Source: Acetobacteraceae bacterium B3987
Lineage (GTDB): Bacteria; Pseudomonadota; Alphaproteobacteria; Acetobacterales; Acetobacteraceae
Reading direction: 5' to 3'
Length of the DNA stretch: 64,000 bases
Assembly: GCA_026537415.1 (NCBI GenBank)
Contig: JAFNMF010000001.1
Span: forward strand, 759,811-823,810
This document shows positions 53,432 to 61,934 of the stretch, one piece after another; position 1 is the stretch's first letter, and every line of letters begins with the position of its first letter. The position numbers were made by a program, and so were the translations under genes. The notes beneath the pieces were generated by a model. It was not told the origin of the DNA, ran no database searches, and saw only the letters and a list, made by a program, of their open reading frames with translations.

Positions 53432-54853
53432 TCAGCCAAAAGGTGGACGGCCTCCCGGACCTCCCATCCCCTTGAACATATCACCCAGACCACCGGCACC
53501 CCCCATGCCACGCATCATACCAGTCAGACCGCCCATTTTATTGAGTCGCTTCATCATGGTGGACATCTCACTAAACTGCTTGAGCAGCCGGTTGACTTCC
53601 GGAACGCTCGTACCGGAGCCAAGGGCGATACGCTTCTTGCGTGAGGCCTTGATGATCTCCGGTGCGCTGCGCTCCTGCGCTGTCATGGAGGAAATGATCG
53701 CCTTGTGACGGTTGAAAATGGACGTATCCAGATCCTTCCCCGCCAGCTTATCCTTCAGCTTGCCCATACCCGGCAGCATACCAAGAATGCCGGAGATGGA
53801 GCCAAGGCGATTGATCTGATTGATCTGTGAGACATAGTCGTTCAGATCAAACTTGCCGGCGAGCATCCGCTTGGCAACACGCTCACCTTCTTCCTGATCG
53901 AGCTGCTCGGACGCTTTTTCCACCAGCCCGGCGACATCGCCCAGCCCCAGAATACGCCCGGCAACACGCTCGGGATGAAACTCTTCGAGAGCCTCCATCT
54001 TTTCACCAGAGCCGGTGAACTTAATGGGCTCTCCTGTCACGGCCTTCATGGAAAGGGCGGCACCACCACGGGCATCACCATCCATACGGCTCATGATGAC
54101 ACCGGTCAGGCCGACCTGGTCCTTGAAGGACTGTGCGGTATTGACGGCATCCTGCCCGGTCATGGCATCGACAACCAGCAGCGTCTCCACCGGCTTTGCC
54201 ACGTCACGGACCTGCCGGACCTCATCCATCAGGGCTTCATCAATCGCCAGACGCCCTGCGGTATCCAGAATGACGATGTCAAAGCCTTCACGGCGGCCTG
54301 CATCCAGCGCACGGCGGGCAATATCGACAGGCCCCTGACCCGGCTCGATCGGCAGGGACGTAACCAGCCCGTTCGTGCGTCCCCCCACCTGCTCGGCAAT
54401 CTGCTGGAGCTGGAGCTGGGCCGCCGGACGCTGCACGTCCAGACTGGCGAGCAGCACTTTCTTCCGCTCACGACTGGCGAGGCGCAGAGCCAGCTTACCG
54501 GCAGTCGTGGTCTTACCAGCACCCTGAAGACCAACCAGAAGATAAGGAATGGGTGCCGGAGCGGACAGGTTCAGCGGAACCGCACCCGCACCACCCAGAG
54601 CTTCGATCAGCGCATCATTGACGATCTTCGCCACGGCCTGACCGGGAGAGACGCCATCCAGCACCTCACCGCCAACGGCACGCTCCTTCACCTTGCTGAC
54701 GAAGCTGCGTACCACGGGCAGGGCCACGTCGGCCTCCAGCATGGCCAGACGAACCTCACGCATGGCCTCGGTGACGTCACCCTCCGAAAGTTTCTCCCCA
54801 CGGGAAAGACCTTCGAAAACTTTCGACATTCTACCAGAGAGCTGCTCGAACAC
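53432..54853 (-). CDS. ffh: Signal recognition particle GTPase Ffh
   Basis: Recognises signal sequences on nascent chains and targets them to the membrane with FtsY. The 473 residues have an N domain (MFEQLSGRMSKVFEGLS), a G domain with GLQGAGKTTTAGKLALRL, DTAGRLAIDEALM and TGEPIKFTGSGEKMEALEEFHPERVAGRILG, and a methionine-rich M domain ending in a Gly-Met-rich tail (GLGDMFKGMGG). It heads the minus-strand operon and is divergent from the oxidoreductase gene, with a 208-base gap between. Confidence 0.97.
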   Translation of the reverse strand: MFEQLSGRMSKVFEGLSRGEKLSEGDVTEAMREVRLAMLEADVALPVVRSFVSKVKERAVGGEVLDGVSPGQAVAKIVNDALIEALGGAGAVPLNLSAPAPIPYLLVGLQGAGKTTTAGKLALRLASRERKKVLLASLDVQRPAAQLQLQQIAEQVGGRTNGLVTSLPIEPGQGPVDIARRALDAGRREGFDIVILDTAGRLAIDEALMDEVRQVRDVAKPVETLLVVDAMTGQDAVNTAQSFKDQVGLTGVIMSRMDGDARGGAALSMKAVTGEPIKFTGSGEKMEALEEFHPERVAGRILGLGDVAGLVEKASEQLDQEEGERVAKRMLAGKFDLNDYVSQINQINRLGSISGILGMLPGMGKLKDKLAGKDLDTSIFNRHKAIISSMTAQERSAPEIIKASRKKRIALGSGTSVPEVNRLLKQFSEMSTMMKRLNKMGGLTGMMRGMGGAGGLGDMFKGMGGPGGRPPFG

Positions 54854-55061
54854 GGGCTATCCTTAATTCCATGACAAACGCGCCACTGCGCGAACCCTCG
54901 CGGAGTGACGTGTCCGTAAACTTTCTACGCCTTTACGGCTTCCCTGCGGTTCCGTCAAGCATTTCCCGCTTTCCAGCACGGGAAAGCCGTTGCCTCCCTA
55001 TGGACAGGGGCGTAGCCTGCCAATCAAATTTTTCCTGAACAGCGCAGCAAAAGGGTGTCTC

Positions 55062-55829
55062 ATGAATGTCCTTCTCGTCCTCGCCCACCCTGAACGTCAT
55101 TCCCTCAATGGAACTCTGGTGGACATTGCCACTCGTGAACTGAACTCCCTTGGCCATGACGTCCAGCTTTCCGACCTGTACCGCATGGATTGGAAAGCGA
55201 CTGTCGATCAGGCCGATTTCCCGCATGAGGCCACAGACCCCTTAAATGTCGCCACGGCCTCCGCACGGGCCTATAAATCTGGCCAGCTGACGGATGACGT
55301 GAAAACGGAACAAGAAAAACTCCGTTGGGCCGATGCTGTCATTTTCCAGTTTCCGCTCTGGTGGTTCTCGGCTCCGGCCATTCTGAAAGGGTGGTTTGAA
55401 CGTGTGTTCTCCGCCGGTTTTGCCTATGGCACAGGCAAAAGCTACGGCGATGGCTGCATGAAGGGCAAACGAGCGATGCTGAGCGTGACAATCGGCGGTA
55501 CGGAGCATGACTATTCCGCTCGAGGCATCTGTGGACCTATCGATGACCTGCTCTTCCCACTCACACACGGAACACTCTTCTATACCGGCTTCACCACCCT
55601 ACCCTCCTTTCTAGTCTATAGTGCAGACCGGCTGGAAGAATACGGCGAAGGTTTTGCTGAGCTTGTCGAACGCTACAGGGAACGTCTCTATACCTTAGAG
55701 ACAACATCCCCCATTCCGTTCCGCTCTGCTGCTAGCGGAGATTACGACCCCAAAACCAGAGAACTCCGCCCCGGACTGGAAGAACAGACTATCAGCGGCT
55801 TCAAGCTGCATCTGAAAACCACACCCTGA
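55062..55829 (+). CDS. Flavodoxin-fold NAD(P)H oxidoreductase (NQO/MdaB type)
   Basis: A 255-residue protein of the NAD(P)H dehydrogenase (quinone)/KefF flavodoxin-like family. It starts MNVLLVLAHPERHSLNGTLVDIATRELNSLGHDVQLSDLY and shows DAVIFQFPLWWFSAPAILKGWFERVFSAGFAYG, which binds the flavin, and SVTIGGTEHDYS. It probably reduces quinones by two electrons. ATG 55062 is the conserved start; the frame runs 24 codons further upstream without similarity. DUF2130 follows at ten bases. Confidence 0.88.
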   Translation: MNVLLVLAHPERHSLNGTLVDIATRELNSLGHDVQLSDLYRMDWKATVDQADFPHEATDPLNVATASARAYKSGQLTDDVKTEQEKLRWADAVIFQFPLWWFSAPAILKGWFERVFSAGFAYGTGKSYGDGCMKGKRAMLSVTIGGTEHDYSARGICGPIDDLLFPLTHGTLFYTGFTTLPSFLVYSADRLEEYGEGFAELVERYRERLYTLETTSPIPFRSAASGDYDPKTRELRPGLEEQTISGFKLHLKTTP

Positions 55830-55839
55830 AAGCCCCCTC

Positions 55840-57162
55840 ATGACCACACATGAAATCACCTGCCCGCACTGCCACAAGGCATTTTCACTAGATAATGCGG
55901 GCTACGCCGATATCGTCAAACAAGTGCGGGACAAAGAATTCTCCAGACAACTCCATGAAAAACTAGAGGCTGCAGCACAGGAAGAACGGCTTGCCGCAGA
56001 ACGGGCTAGATTTGCTCAGGAACAAGAAATGCATCAAGCTTTGCACAAGCGTGATGCTGAAATACAGGCCCTAAAAAACCAACTTGAGCGGCACGAAGCC
56101 GATCGCCAAACAGCCGCACGCCTTGCCGAAGCAGAAAAGAAGGCCCAGCTACAGGAAGCAGTCCAGACAAAAGAGCGGGACATTCAGGCTCTACAGGCAA
56201 AGCTTTCCGCCAATGCTGCAGAAAATGAACTGGCCATCACCAAAGCGGTTGATGCCATGCGGCAGGAGCGTGATGCTCTACAAAGCACCCTGAAAGAAGC
56301 CAAGCTGAAAAACAGCCTCGCCGCCACCCGGCTGAAAGAACATTACGAGCTTCAGCTGAAGGACCGTGACGACCATATCGAACGGCTGAAGGACATGAAG
56401 GCCCGCCTCTCCACCAAGATGGTCGGGGAAACGCTAGAACAGCACTGCGAAGTGGAGTTCAACCGGGCACGGGCAATGGCCTTCCCACGGGCCTATTTTG
56501 AGAAAGACAATGATGCCCGCTCTGGCAGCAAGGGCGACTATATCTTCCGGGACATGGACGAGAACGGAACGGAAATCGTCTCCATCATGTTCGAGATGAA
56601 GAACGAGAATGACAGCACCGCCACCAAAAAGAGGAATGAGGACTTCCTGAAGGAACTGGACAAGGACCGTACGGAGAAGAAATGCGAATATGCCGTACTG
56701 GTCTCCCTACTGGAACCTGAAAGCGAACTGTACAACACGGGCATCGTGGATGTCTCACACCGCTATCCCAAGATGTATGTCATCCGTCCGCAGTTTTTCC
56801 TTCAGCTCATCTCTCTGCTCCGCAATGCCGCCACCAATGCGCTGACCTATAAGAAAGAGCTGGAACTGACACGCCAGCAGAATATCGACGTGACCAATTT
56901 TGAGGAAAAACTGGAAGCCTTCAAGAACGGCTTCGCCCGCAACTATGACCTCGCTCACCGGCAGTTTGAGAAGGCCATCGAGGAGATCGACAAATCCATC
57001 TCCCACCTTCAGAAGATCAAAGAAAATCTGCTCAGTTCCGGGAATAACCTCCGCCTCGCGGGGAATAAGGCGCAGGACGTCACGATCAAGCGTCTCACAC
57101 GGGGGAATGCGACGATGAAGGCGAAGTTTGAAATAGTTAGAGACAGCAACAATAACATGTAA
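55840..57162 (+). CDS. DUF2130 coiled-coil protein with nuclease-like motif
   Basis: A 440-residue protein of the DUF2130 family, whose function is not established. Residues 1-15 carry one CPHC pair. A long charged coiled coil spans about 28-195. The conserved core follows (MVGETLEQHCEVEFNRARAMAFPRAYFEKDN), containing K231-G-D233 and F251-E252-M-K254, together a D-ExK pattern like PD-(D/E)XK nucleases. The C-terminus is again helical. No signal peptide. Its gene follows the oxidoreductase by ten bases, so both are probably on one mRNA. Nuclease activity is inference from the motif. Confidence 0.85.
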   Translation: MTTHEITCPHCHKAFSLDNAGYADIVKQVRDKEFSRQLHEKLEAAAQEERLAAERARFAQEQEMHQALHKRDAEIQALKNQLERHEADRQTAARLAEAEKKAQLQEAVQTKERDIQALQAKLSANAAENELAITKAVDAMRQERDALQSTLKEAKLKNSLAATRLKEHYELQLKDRDDHIERLKDMKARLSTKMVGETLEQHCEVEFNRARAMAFPRAYFEKDNDARSGSKGDYIFRDMDENGTEIVSIMFEMKNENDSTATKKRNEDFLKELDKDRTEKKCEYAVLVSLLEPESELYNTGIVDVSHRYPKMYVIRPQFFLQLISLLRNAATNALTYKKELELTRQQNIDVTNFEEKLEAFKNGFARNYDLAHRQFEKAIEEIDKSISHLQKIKENLLSSGNNLRLAGNKAQDVTIKRLTRGNATMKAKFEIVRDSNNNM

Positions 57163-57214
57163 GGTAGTATGGTCTGTCGTTGGGATGGTAGTTTGGCACG
57201 TCGTGGGTTTTCTG

Positions 57215-57243
57215 TTGACTAAACAAATCCGTAAGGGTATCAA
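57215..57243 (+). promoter_or_regulatory. Sigma-70-type promoter
   Basis: TTGACT (57215-57220) and TATCAA (57238-57243) are separated by exactly 17 bases, close to the sigma-70 consensus. It lies in the gap between DUF2130 and a small membrane protein gene and should start RNA near 57250. Confidence 0.55.
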
Positions 57244-57249
57244 CCCTAT

Positions 57250-57312
57250 GCAGGGGCCAATTCCCCTTCAAACCCGGGTCGAAGAGTTGGGGTAGTAGCC
57301 CAACTCTTCTTT
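57250..57312 (+). ncRNA. Structured leader / possible small RNA with attenuator-like hairpin
   Basis: Downstream of the promoter the RNA would contain GGGG-CCAATT-CCCC (57253-57266) and an 11-base perfect stem, GAAGAGTTGGG (57281-57291) with CCCAACTCTTC (57299-57309), followed by TTT. The second hairpin looks like a terminator, yet a strong ribosome binding site and a small gene follow within 25 bases. It may therefore be a transcription attenuator, the terminator of a 60-base small RNA, or the end of the DUF2130 mRNA. Confidence 0.4.
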
Positions 57313-57333
57313 GCCAAATTCAAGGAGGTACCC

Positions 57334-57555
57334 ATGAGATATGGCGTCTATTATTCTAGCACCAAGCACAGGCCTCATACCAGCCTTTTCCTGAGCCTGA
57401 TCGTCCTCTTTACCACGATCAGTTATCCAGAAATAAAAGGCGGCGTCTCCATAACCATTACCCTATCCCTGCCACAGGCTATTGCCATGCTGTCGTGCCT
57501 GGTAACCTTCATGTATCTCATTAAACTCCCTGCCTCTGCGGGGATGAACCGGTAG
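57334..57555 (+). CDS. Small membrane protein, unknown function
   Basis: A 73-residue protein preceded by AAGGAGGT at 57322-57329, an almost perfect ribosome binding site. Two hydrophobic segments are visible: SLFLSLIVLFTTISYPEI and LSLPQAIAMLSCLVTFMYLIKLP, with short polar ends. I do not recognise a family. It stands alone between its structured leader and a terminator, so it looks like a separate transcription unit. Possibilities include a small regulatory or holin- or toxin-like protein; none is supported by specific motifs. Confidence 0.6.
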   Translation: MRYGVYYSSTKHRPHTSLFLSLIVLFTTISYPEIKGGVSITITLSLPQAIAMLSCLVTFMYLIKLPASAGMNR

Positions 57556-57596
57556 TGTGCCAGTTCGTGGACCGTTCCCCGCCCTAGCGGGGATTA

Positions 57597-57629
57597 GAAA
57601 AGGCCGCTCCTCAATGGGGCGGCCTTTTT
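57597..57629 (+). terminator. Rho-independent terminator before tRNA-Ser
   Basis: AAAAGGCCGCTCC (57598-57610) pairs with GGGGCGGCCTTTT (57616-57628), one G-T pair, five-base loop, ending in TTTTTC. A second hairpin CCCCGC-CCTA-GCGGGG (57577-57592) lies just before. Together they end the small-gene transcript. Confidence 0.85.
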
Positions 57630-57729
57630 CATTCCACAACTTGACGCATCACATCTGAATCAGTATCAGAGGCCATCCCTTGCTTTCCTTACGGAAAGAC
57701 AGGTGTTCCCAGCTTGAGGAACAGAAAAC

Positions 57730-57819
57730 GGATGGGTGTCCGAGCGGTTTAAGGAACTGGTCTTGAAAACCAGCGTGCGTGGAAGCGTACCGTGGGTTCG
57801 AATCCCACCCCATCCGCCA
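57730..57819 (+). tRNA. tRNA-Ser (anticodon TGA)
   Basis: Complete 90-base class II tRNA. The acceptor GGATGGG pairs with CCCATCC, the anticodon loop CTTGAAA reads TGA (serine, UCA codons), a long variable arm (GTGCGTGGAAGCGTAC) is present, and the CCA end is encoded. Confidence 0.95.
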
Positions 57820-57976
57820 CAATACGTATCTCACAACATGTTCATACCGTGTCAGACAGAACGGGAATCTGCCGTTCCCCTGCGAACAAACCTATCCGCT
57901 ACAACGTATTGTAAGGCACTGCACTGACGAATACGGATAAAAACCTACAGTGCAAAAACAGCGTATTCTTGCACAT

Positions 57977-58012
57977 AAAAAGCCTGCCCTCCCACTAGGG
58001 GACGGCAGGCCT
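57977..58012 (-). terminator. Rho-independent terminator
   Basis: On the minus strand GCCTGCC and GGCAGGC (outer) with CCCC/GGG inner pairs form a long stem around TAGT, followed by TTTTT. It lies 27 bases after the stop of the 87-residue gene and ends its transcript. Confidence 0.8.
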
Positions 58013-58038
58013 GCGACAATACGAGATCATGAAGTCAG

Positions 58039-58302
58039 TCAGCCTCGGTGGTCATGCTCGGCACGTTTGCCAAGGGCCGTAATCTGAGCAGCTTCCAGCC
58101 CTTCGGGGTTATGGTGAGCTTTCTTGGCAATCTCACGCTCCTCCTCAGTAGCATGTTCACCGCTTTTCAGAACATGATCCGCCAAACGGATGATCTCATC
58201 CTTTGTCAGCAGCTTCGGCGTATGAACGGCCTTGCGGGCCAGCTCGTGCAGGGAGCTACTGGCGTGAGGTGCTTTATGCTCATGTGATGCTGTCGTTGGC
58301 AT
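58039..58302 (-). CDS. Small hydrophilic protein, unknown function
   Basis: An 87-residue, His-, Ala- and Lys-rich soluble protein (TKDEIIRLADHVLKSGEHATEEEREIAKKAHHNPE). Helical throughout by composition, no cysteine, signal or membrane segment. It has its own terminator, and a perfect hairpin (GGCCCTGT with ACAGGGCC, 58330-58350) lies in its leader. Its hydrophilic character would fit a stress-type small protein, but I cannot name it. Confidence 0.6.
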   Translation of the reverse strand: MPTTASHEHKAPHASSSLHELARKAVHTPKLLTKDEIIRLADHVLKSGEHATEEEREIAKKAHHNPEGLEAAQITALGKRAEHDHRG

Positions 58303-58449
58303 TTTTCCGGCCTTTCATTTTGAATGGCAGGCCCTGTCCTGAACAGGGCCATTATCCCCTGTTGGAGAGAGGCGTCGTCCGCCTCACTTTCACGATGAAA
58401 ACTCGCCACGCAGATAACAAGCACACTTCATGCAAGGCTGACCTGCAAA

Positions 58450-58926
58450 TCAGCTTGGCATACGGCCAAGCAGCATCAGCATCCCTGCCGTACGATCTTC
58501 GGGTGGAACACGCCCCCGGAAAGAGCCGGATGCATCCAGCAAAGTCCCATCCTGAAGAATGCGCCCAGCCGATACTCCGTTGGGACCATGAACAGCCCCA
58601 CCCTGATCGACATTGCCGATAATGGAACCGTGAGCATCAAACAGATAGCCACCCTGACTGATACGCCCTACGGACCTTCCGTGTATATCGTACAGAGACC
58701 CGTTACTATCCATATGACCAATCATCATACCATGAGCGTTCACAAAGTAACCGTCTCGGCTTATACGTCCAGCCGCTTGCCCGCCAACACCATACACATC
58801 CCCTACCCGGTCTTGACCAGACCCTGCCGGGTTTTGATAGTCATACGGCGTTGCTTTCGCGTACTGGAACGGCATACCCATGATGCCGAGCCAAGCGGCC
58901 ATCATTAAAATTCCAAAATACCTCAT
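58450..58926 (-). CDS. Secreted repeat protein, beta-flower-like (copy A)
   Basis: A 158-residue exported protein. A signal peptide ends near FQYAKA. The mature part is made of degenerate 16-17 residue repeats of the form x-G-R-I-x-x-x-G-x-x-x-D-x-x-G (AAGRISRDGYFVNAHGMMIGHMDSNGSLYDIHGRSVGRISQ). The last 15 residues (DRTAGMLMLLGRMPS) match the end of the neighbouring paralogue. The pattern resembles the propeller-like 'beta-flower' repeat proteins, which have no firmly known function. Probably periplasmic or outer surface. Confidence 0.65.
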   Translation of the reverse strand: MRYFGILMMAAWLGIMGMPFQYAKATPYDYQNPAGSGQDRVGDVYGVGGQAAGRISRDGYFVNAHGMMIGHMDSNGSLYDIHGRSVGRISQGGYLFDAHGSIIGNVDQGGAVHGPNGVSAGRILQDGTLLDASGSFRGRVPPEDRTAGMLMLLGRMPS

Positions 58927-58963
58927 AAAATTATTCCTGCCATCGTATGAATAAAGCCTGAAA

Positions 58964-59479
58964 TTATCGGGGCAGACGATTCAAAAGGATCAAGGCTCCT
59001 GTTGTCCGATCAGCCCCAGAAAGCCGCCCCCCTATGCCGCCCTGATCTATGCTCCCAACAGAAGAGCCATTTCGATCACGCAGAATACCATCCCTATCTA
59101 TACTGCCCACATAAGAGCCGTTCCGGTCACGTATGGTTCCATCACTATCCAAGCTACCAACGGAAGAGCCATTGCGATCTCTAACAATTCCGTCCCGGTC
59201 CATACTCCCGAAAGACGAACCATTCCGGTCACGGATGATGCCATCCGGGTCCAAACTACCGATGGAAGAACCATTACGATCCCGCAAAATGCCGTCTTTA
59301 TCTATACTACCTACATAGGAACCATTCCGGTCACGCACATCACTGACCTGTTCAATGTGCCCAGCAAATATTGACCGCTCACCATAAGAAACCGCTTGAG
59401 CCTCTGTCAGGTTCAACATACCAAAGCCAGTAGCCCCTAGCCATCCAATACCCATTAAAATATCAGTGCACTTCATCAT
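58964..59479 (-). CDS. Secreted tandem-repeat protein, beta-flower-like (copy B)
   Basis: About 171 residues from ATG 59479, chosen because AAGGAG lies directly before it; a TTG four codons up lies inside that site. A signal peptide ends near LTEAQA. Six 17-residue repeats of consensus DGI(L)RDRNGSS(V)GS(I)D follow, far more regular than in the neighbour, and then the shared ending DRTTGALILLNRLPR. The two genes are 37 bases apart and clearly arose by duplication. The repeat number may vary between strains. Role unknown; surface or periplasmic structural function is likely. Confidence 0.7.
   Translation of the reverse strand: MMKCTDILMGIGWLGATGFGMLNLTEAQAVSYGERSIFAGHIEQVSDVRDRNGSYVGSIDKDGILRDRNGSSIGSLDPDGIIRDRNGSSFGSMDRDGIVRDRNGSSVGSLDSDGTIRDRNGSYVGSIDRDGILRDRNGSSVGSIDQGGIGGRLSGADRTTGALILLNRLPR
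59042..59347 (-). repeat. Six-unit 51-base coding tandem repeat
   Basis: Six imperfect 51-base units encoding the 17-residue repeats of the secreted protein above. The Arg-Asp-Arg-Asn-Gly core is invariant while third codon positions vary, so the array is old enough to have drifted yet kept under protein-level selection. Confidence 0.8.
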
Positions 59480-59672
59480 ATGCTCCTTCAAGTAAACAAC
59501 TTCCTGTATAGGCTTACTGTTACACCATATGCCATGGACAGCATGTTACGCCCCTATGAAAACTACGTAACGAACCTGAATTGCCTCCTACCAATTTAGA
59601 GGTATCTTCCCCTCTCCTCAGAAGAAACTTTCATTCCTCAATGAACTACCACCCCACGGCCAAAGATAACTC

Positions 59673-59705
59673 CAAAACAGAAACAGCCCCGCAAAATGCG
59701 AGGCT
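59673..59705 (-). terminator. Terminator after the RhlE-type helicase gene
   Basis: On the minus strand AGCCTCGCA pairs with TGCGGGGCT (one G-T pair) around TTT, followed by GTTTCTGTTTT. It starts 32 bases after the helicase stop codon. Confidence 0.65.
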
Positions 59706-59736
59706 GCTCATCCGTGCAAATATAATGGCTAAATAT

Positions 59737-61056
59737 TCAGGAAGAACGTCGCCGCCTGTTTCTGGCACCGCCCTGTCCGGATGCTGCCGAACGAGACGCC
59801 GAGTGCTGGGGAGACCGTCCCCGTCCGCCGCCTGCACGGCCACCGCCACCATTGCGGCCACCACGTCCGCCACGACCACCACCAAGGACAGGTGGCGGCA
59901 GAGTGGAATTCTGCGCTTCGGCAGAATGATACGGATGATCCGTAATCACAGGCACAGCCTTACCGATACGCTTCTCAATATCCCGCAACCACGCACGCTG
60001 TTCCGCATCACAAAGAGACACTGCCCAGCCATCCCGTCCAGCACGAGCCGTCCTACCAATACGATGGACGTAAGCCTCTGGTACATTGGGAAGGTCGTAA
60101 TTGAAAACGTGCGAAACCTCGTCAACGTCGATACCACGTGCGGCAATATCCGTAGCCACTAGCACACGAACGCTGCCGTCACGGAAGCCCTGCATGGCTC
60201 GCTCGCGCGCACCCTGCGACTTATTGCCGTGAATGGCCGCTGCTGGAATCCCGTTCTTACTGAGATATTCCGCCACTTTGTTAGCTTCATGCTTCATCAG
60301 CGTAAAAACAACAGCCCGCACGACACGGTCATTATTAACCAGCATCATCAAGGCTTCTTTTTTCTGAGCCGAATCCACAAAAAGAACAGCCTGCCGGATA
60401 CGATCCACCGTACTAGATTCCGGTGTGACCTGTACCGTCTCCGGATCCTTCAGCAGGGAATGTGCCAACTCACGGATTGAGGACGGCATAGTTGCGGAGA
60501 ATAGCAGTGTTTGCCGTTTCTCTGGCAAACGGGCCACAATCCGGCGGATGTCATGGACAAATCCCATGTCCAACATACGATCCGCTTCGTCCAGCACGAC
60601 GATTTCCAGCGTGGACAGATCGATATGTCCCTGCCCCACAAGGTCCAGCAGACGCCCAGGAGCAGCCACCATGACATCGACGCCACGTTTCATGGCCTCT
60701 ACTTGCCGATTCTGCCCCACACCACCAAAGATTACGGCGTGAGAAAATTTCATATGGCGGGCATAGGCAGCAAAATTATCACCAATCTGCGCTACCAACT
60801 CCCGCGTTGGAGCCAAAACAAGAACACGGGCACTACGTGGTGCTGCCTTGCGAGGGTGTTCTAACAGGTAATGGAGAATAGGCAGAGCGAACGCTGCTGT
60901 TTTTCCTGTCCCTGTCTGTGCCAGACCGAGAAGATCCTTCCCCTTCATGAGATGGGGAATAGCCCCAGCCTGAATAGGGGTTGGCGTTGTGTAGCCTTCT
61001 CCATCCAGGGCCTGCAAAATGGGGGCCGCCAGACCGAGAGCTTTAAAACTGCTCAT
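59737..61056 (-). CDS. rhlE: DEAD-box RNA helicase, RhlE type
   Basis: ATP-dependent RNA helicase. The 439 residues show the Q motif (TTPTPIQAGAIP), AQTGTGKT (motif I), APTRELVAQ (Ia), VLDEADRMLDMGF (II), LLFSATMP (III), VLVATDIAARGIDV (V) and YVHRIGRTARAG (VI). The C-terminus is Gly-, Arg- and Ser-rich (RGGRGGRNGGGGRAGGGRGR), likely an RNA-binding tail. It is of the cold-shock and ribosome-assembly type. It probably forms its own unit, with 275 bases upstream before metW. Confidence 0.93.
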   Translation of the reverse strand: MSSFKALGLAAPILQALDGEGYTTPTPIQAGAIPHLMKGKDLLGLAQTGTGKTAAFALPILHYLLEHPRKAAPRSARVLVLAPTRELVAQIGDNFAAYARHMKFSHAVIFGGVGQNRQVEAMKRGVDVMVAAPGRLLDLVGQGHIDLSTLEIVVLDEADRMLDMGFVHDIRRIVARLPEKRQTLLFSATMPSSIRELAHSLLKDPETVQVTPESSTVDRIRQAVLFVDSAQKKEALMMLVNNDRVVRAVVFTLMKHEANKVAEYLSKNGIPAAAIHGNKSQGARERAMQGFRDGSVRVLVATDIAARGIDVDEVSHVFNYDLPNVPEAYVHRIGRTARAGRDGWAVSLCDAEQRAWLRDIEKRIGKAVPVITDHPYHSAEAQNSTLPPPVLGGGRGGRGGRNGGGGRAGGGRGRSPQHSASRSAASGQGGARNRRRRSS

Positions 61057-61331
61057 GATTCTTCCTCAAAACCGGCGTTATTCCAGCAAATCCATCTGGC
61101 AACACCGCATAAAATGGACGTTTGAGCCTCTCCCTAACGATGGGCTCCGCTCGCCTCGTCCGAAAATAGGACTCTATTTGTCTTATAACAAGAGAAAAAA
61201 CACACTGCCCCTTTATGGCCTCATTTTACGGCAAAAGCAGTTTTCTTCCTTCTCTAGAAAAGCAAAGGGAAAACAGAACGTTACTCTTCAAAATTCTACC
61301 TTATAACGTCTCTGTGAATTCCACACTTACT

Positions 61332-61934
61332 TTACCTTTTACGGCGCAACAGAAACAGTCCCTGTTCACCAAAAAGATTGGCCAGATGCGGCGAGGCCCC
61401 TGCCAAACGAGACTGACGATTGCCGTTTACCACCATCCACTTGCAAACCTCGTATCCATCTTCTTCACATAACGCAAAAAAGTCATAAATCGTACAAGGA
61501 TGGATATTGGGTGTTTCATACCACGGTGTCGGCCAGACGGACGTCATCGGCATCCGGCCTGTCCGCAATAGATGCCAGCGTAGCCGCCAATGCCCGAAAT
61601 TGGGGAAAGACACCAAAGCAGACCGCCCAATCCTCAACATGTGCCGCAATACATCCCGTGGGCAATCCACAGCTTGAAGCGTTCGCTGTAACACAACGTA
61701 ATCGAATGTCCCATCGGGGTAGTCGGCCAGCATGTCATCAGCATCCCCGTGCATGACAGGCAAACCATGCGCTACGGACTGCGTGACTGCTTTCATGTCC
61801 AGCTCCAACCCCTGGGCATCGCAGTCTTTCTCACGTGAAAGATAACCAATCAGGCTTCCATCGCCACAACCAATATCTAGAACCCGACTATGAGGTGCCA
61901 CCATGCTGGCGATCAGCTCCTGATCAAACCGCAT
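61332..61934 (-). CDS. metW: Methionine biosynthesis protein MetW
   Basis: SAM-dependent methyltransferase-fold protein of 200 residues that works with MetX in methionine synthesis. The SAM motif is [57 protein letters not shown] and [20 protein letters not shown] are MetW hallmarks. It overlaps metX by 11 bases, confirming a coupled metXW pair. Confidence 0.94.
   Translation of the reverse strand: MRFDQELIASMVAPHSRVLDIGCGDGSLIGYLSREKDCDAQGLELDMKAVTQSVAHGLPVMHGDADDMLADYPDGTFDYVVLQRTLQAVDCPRDVLRHMLRIGRSALVSFPNFGHWRLRWHLLRTGRMPMTSVWPTPWYETPNIHPCTIYDFFALCEEDGYEVCKWMVVNGNRQSRLAGASPHLANLFGEQGLFLLRRKR

Noticed and set aside
59133-59318. Plus-strand frame over the repeat protein
   Set aside because: Shadow of the tandem repeats on the other strand; the minus-strand frame has the signal peptide and ribosome binding site.
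59042-59347. CRISPR-like spacing of repeats
   Set aside because: The repeats are contiguous, in frame and protein-coding, with no spacers and no cas genes nearby.
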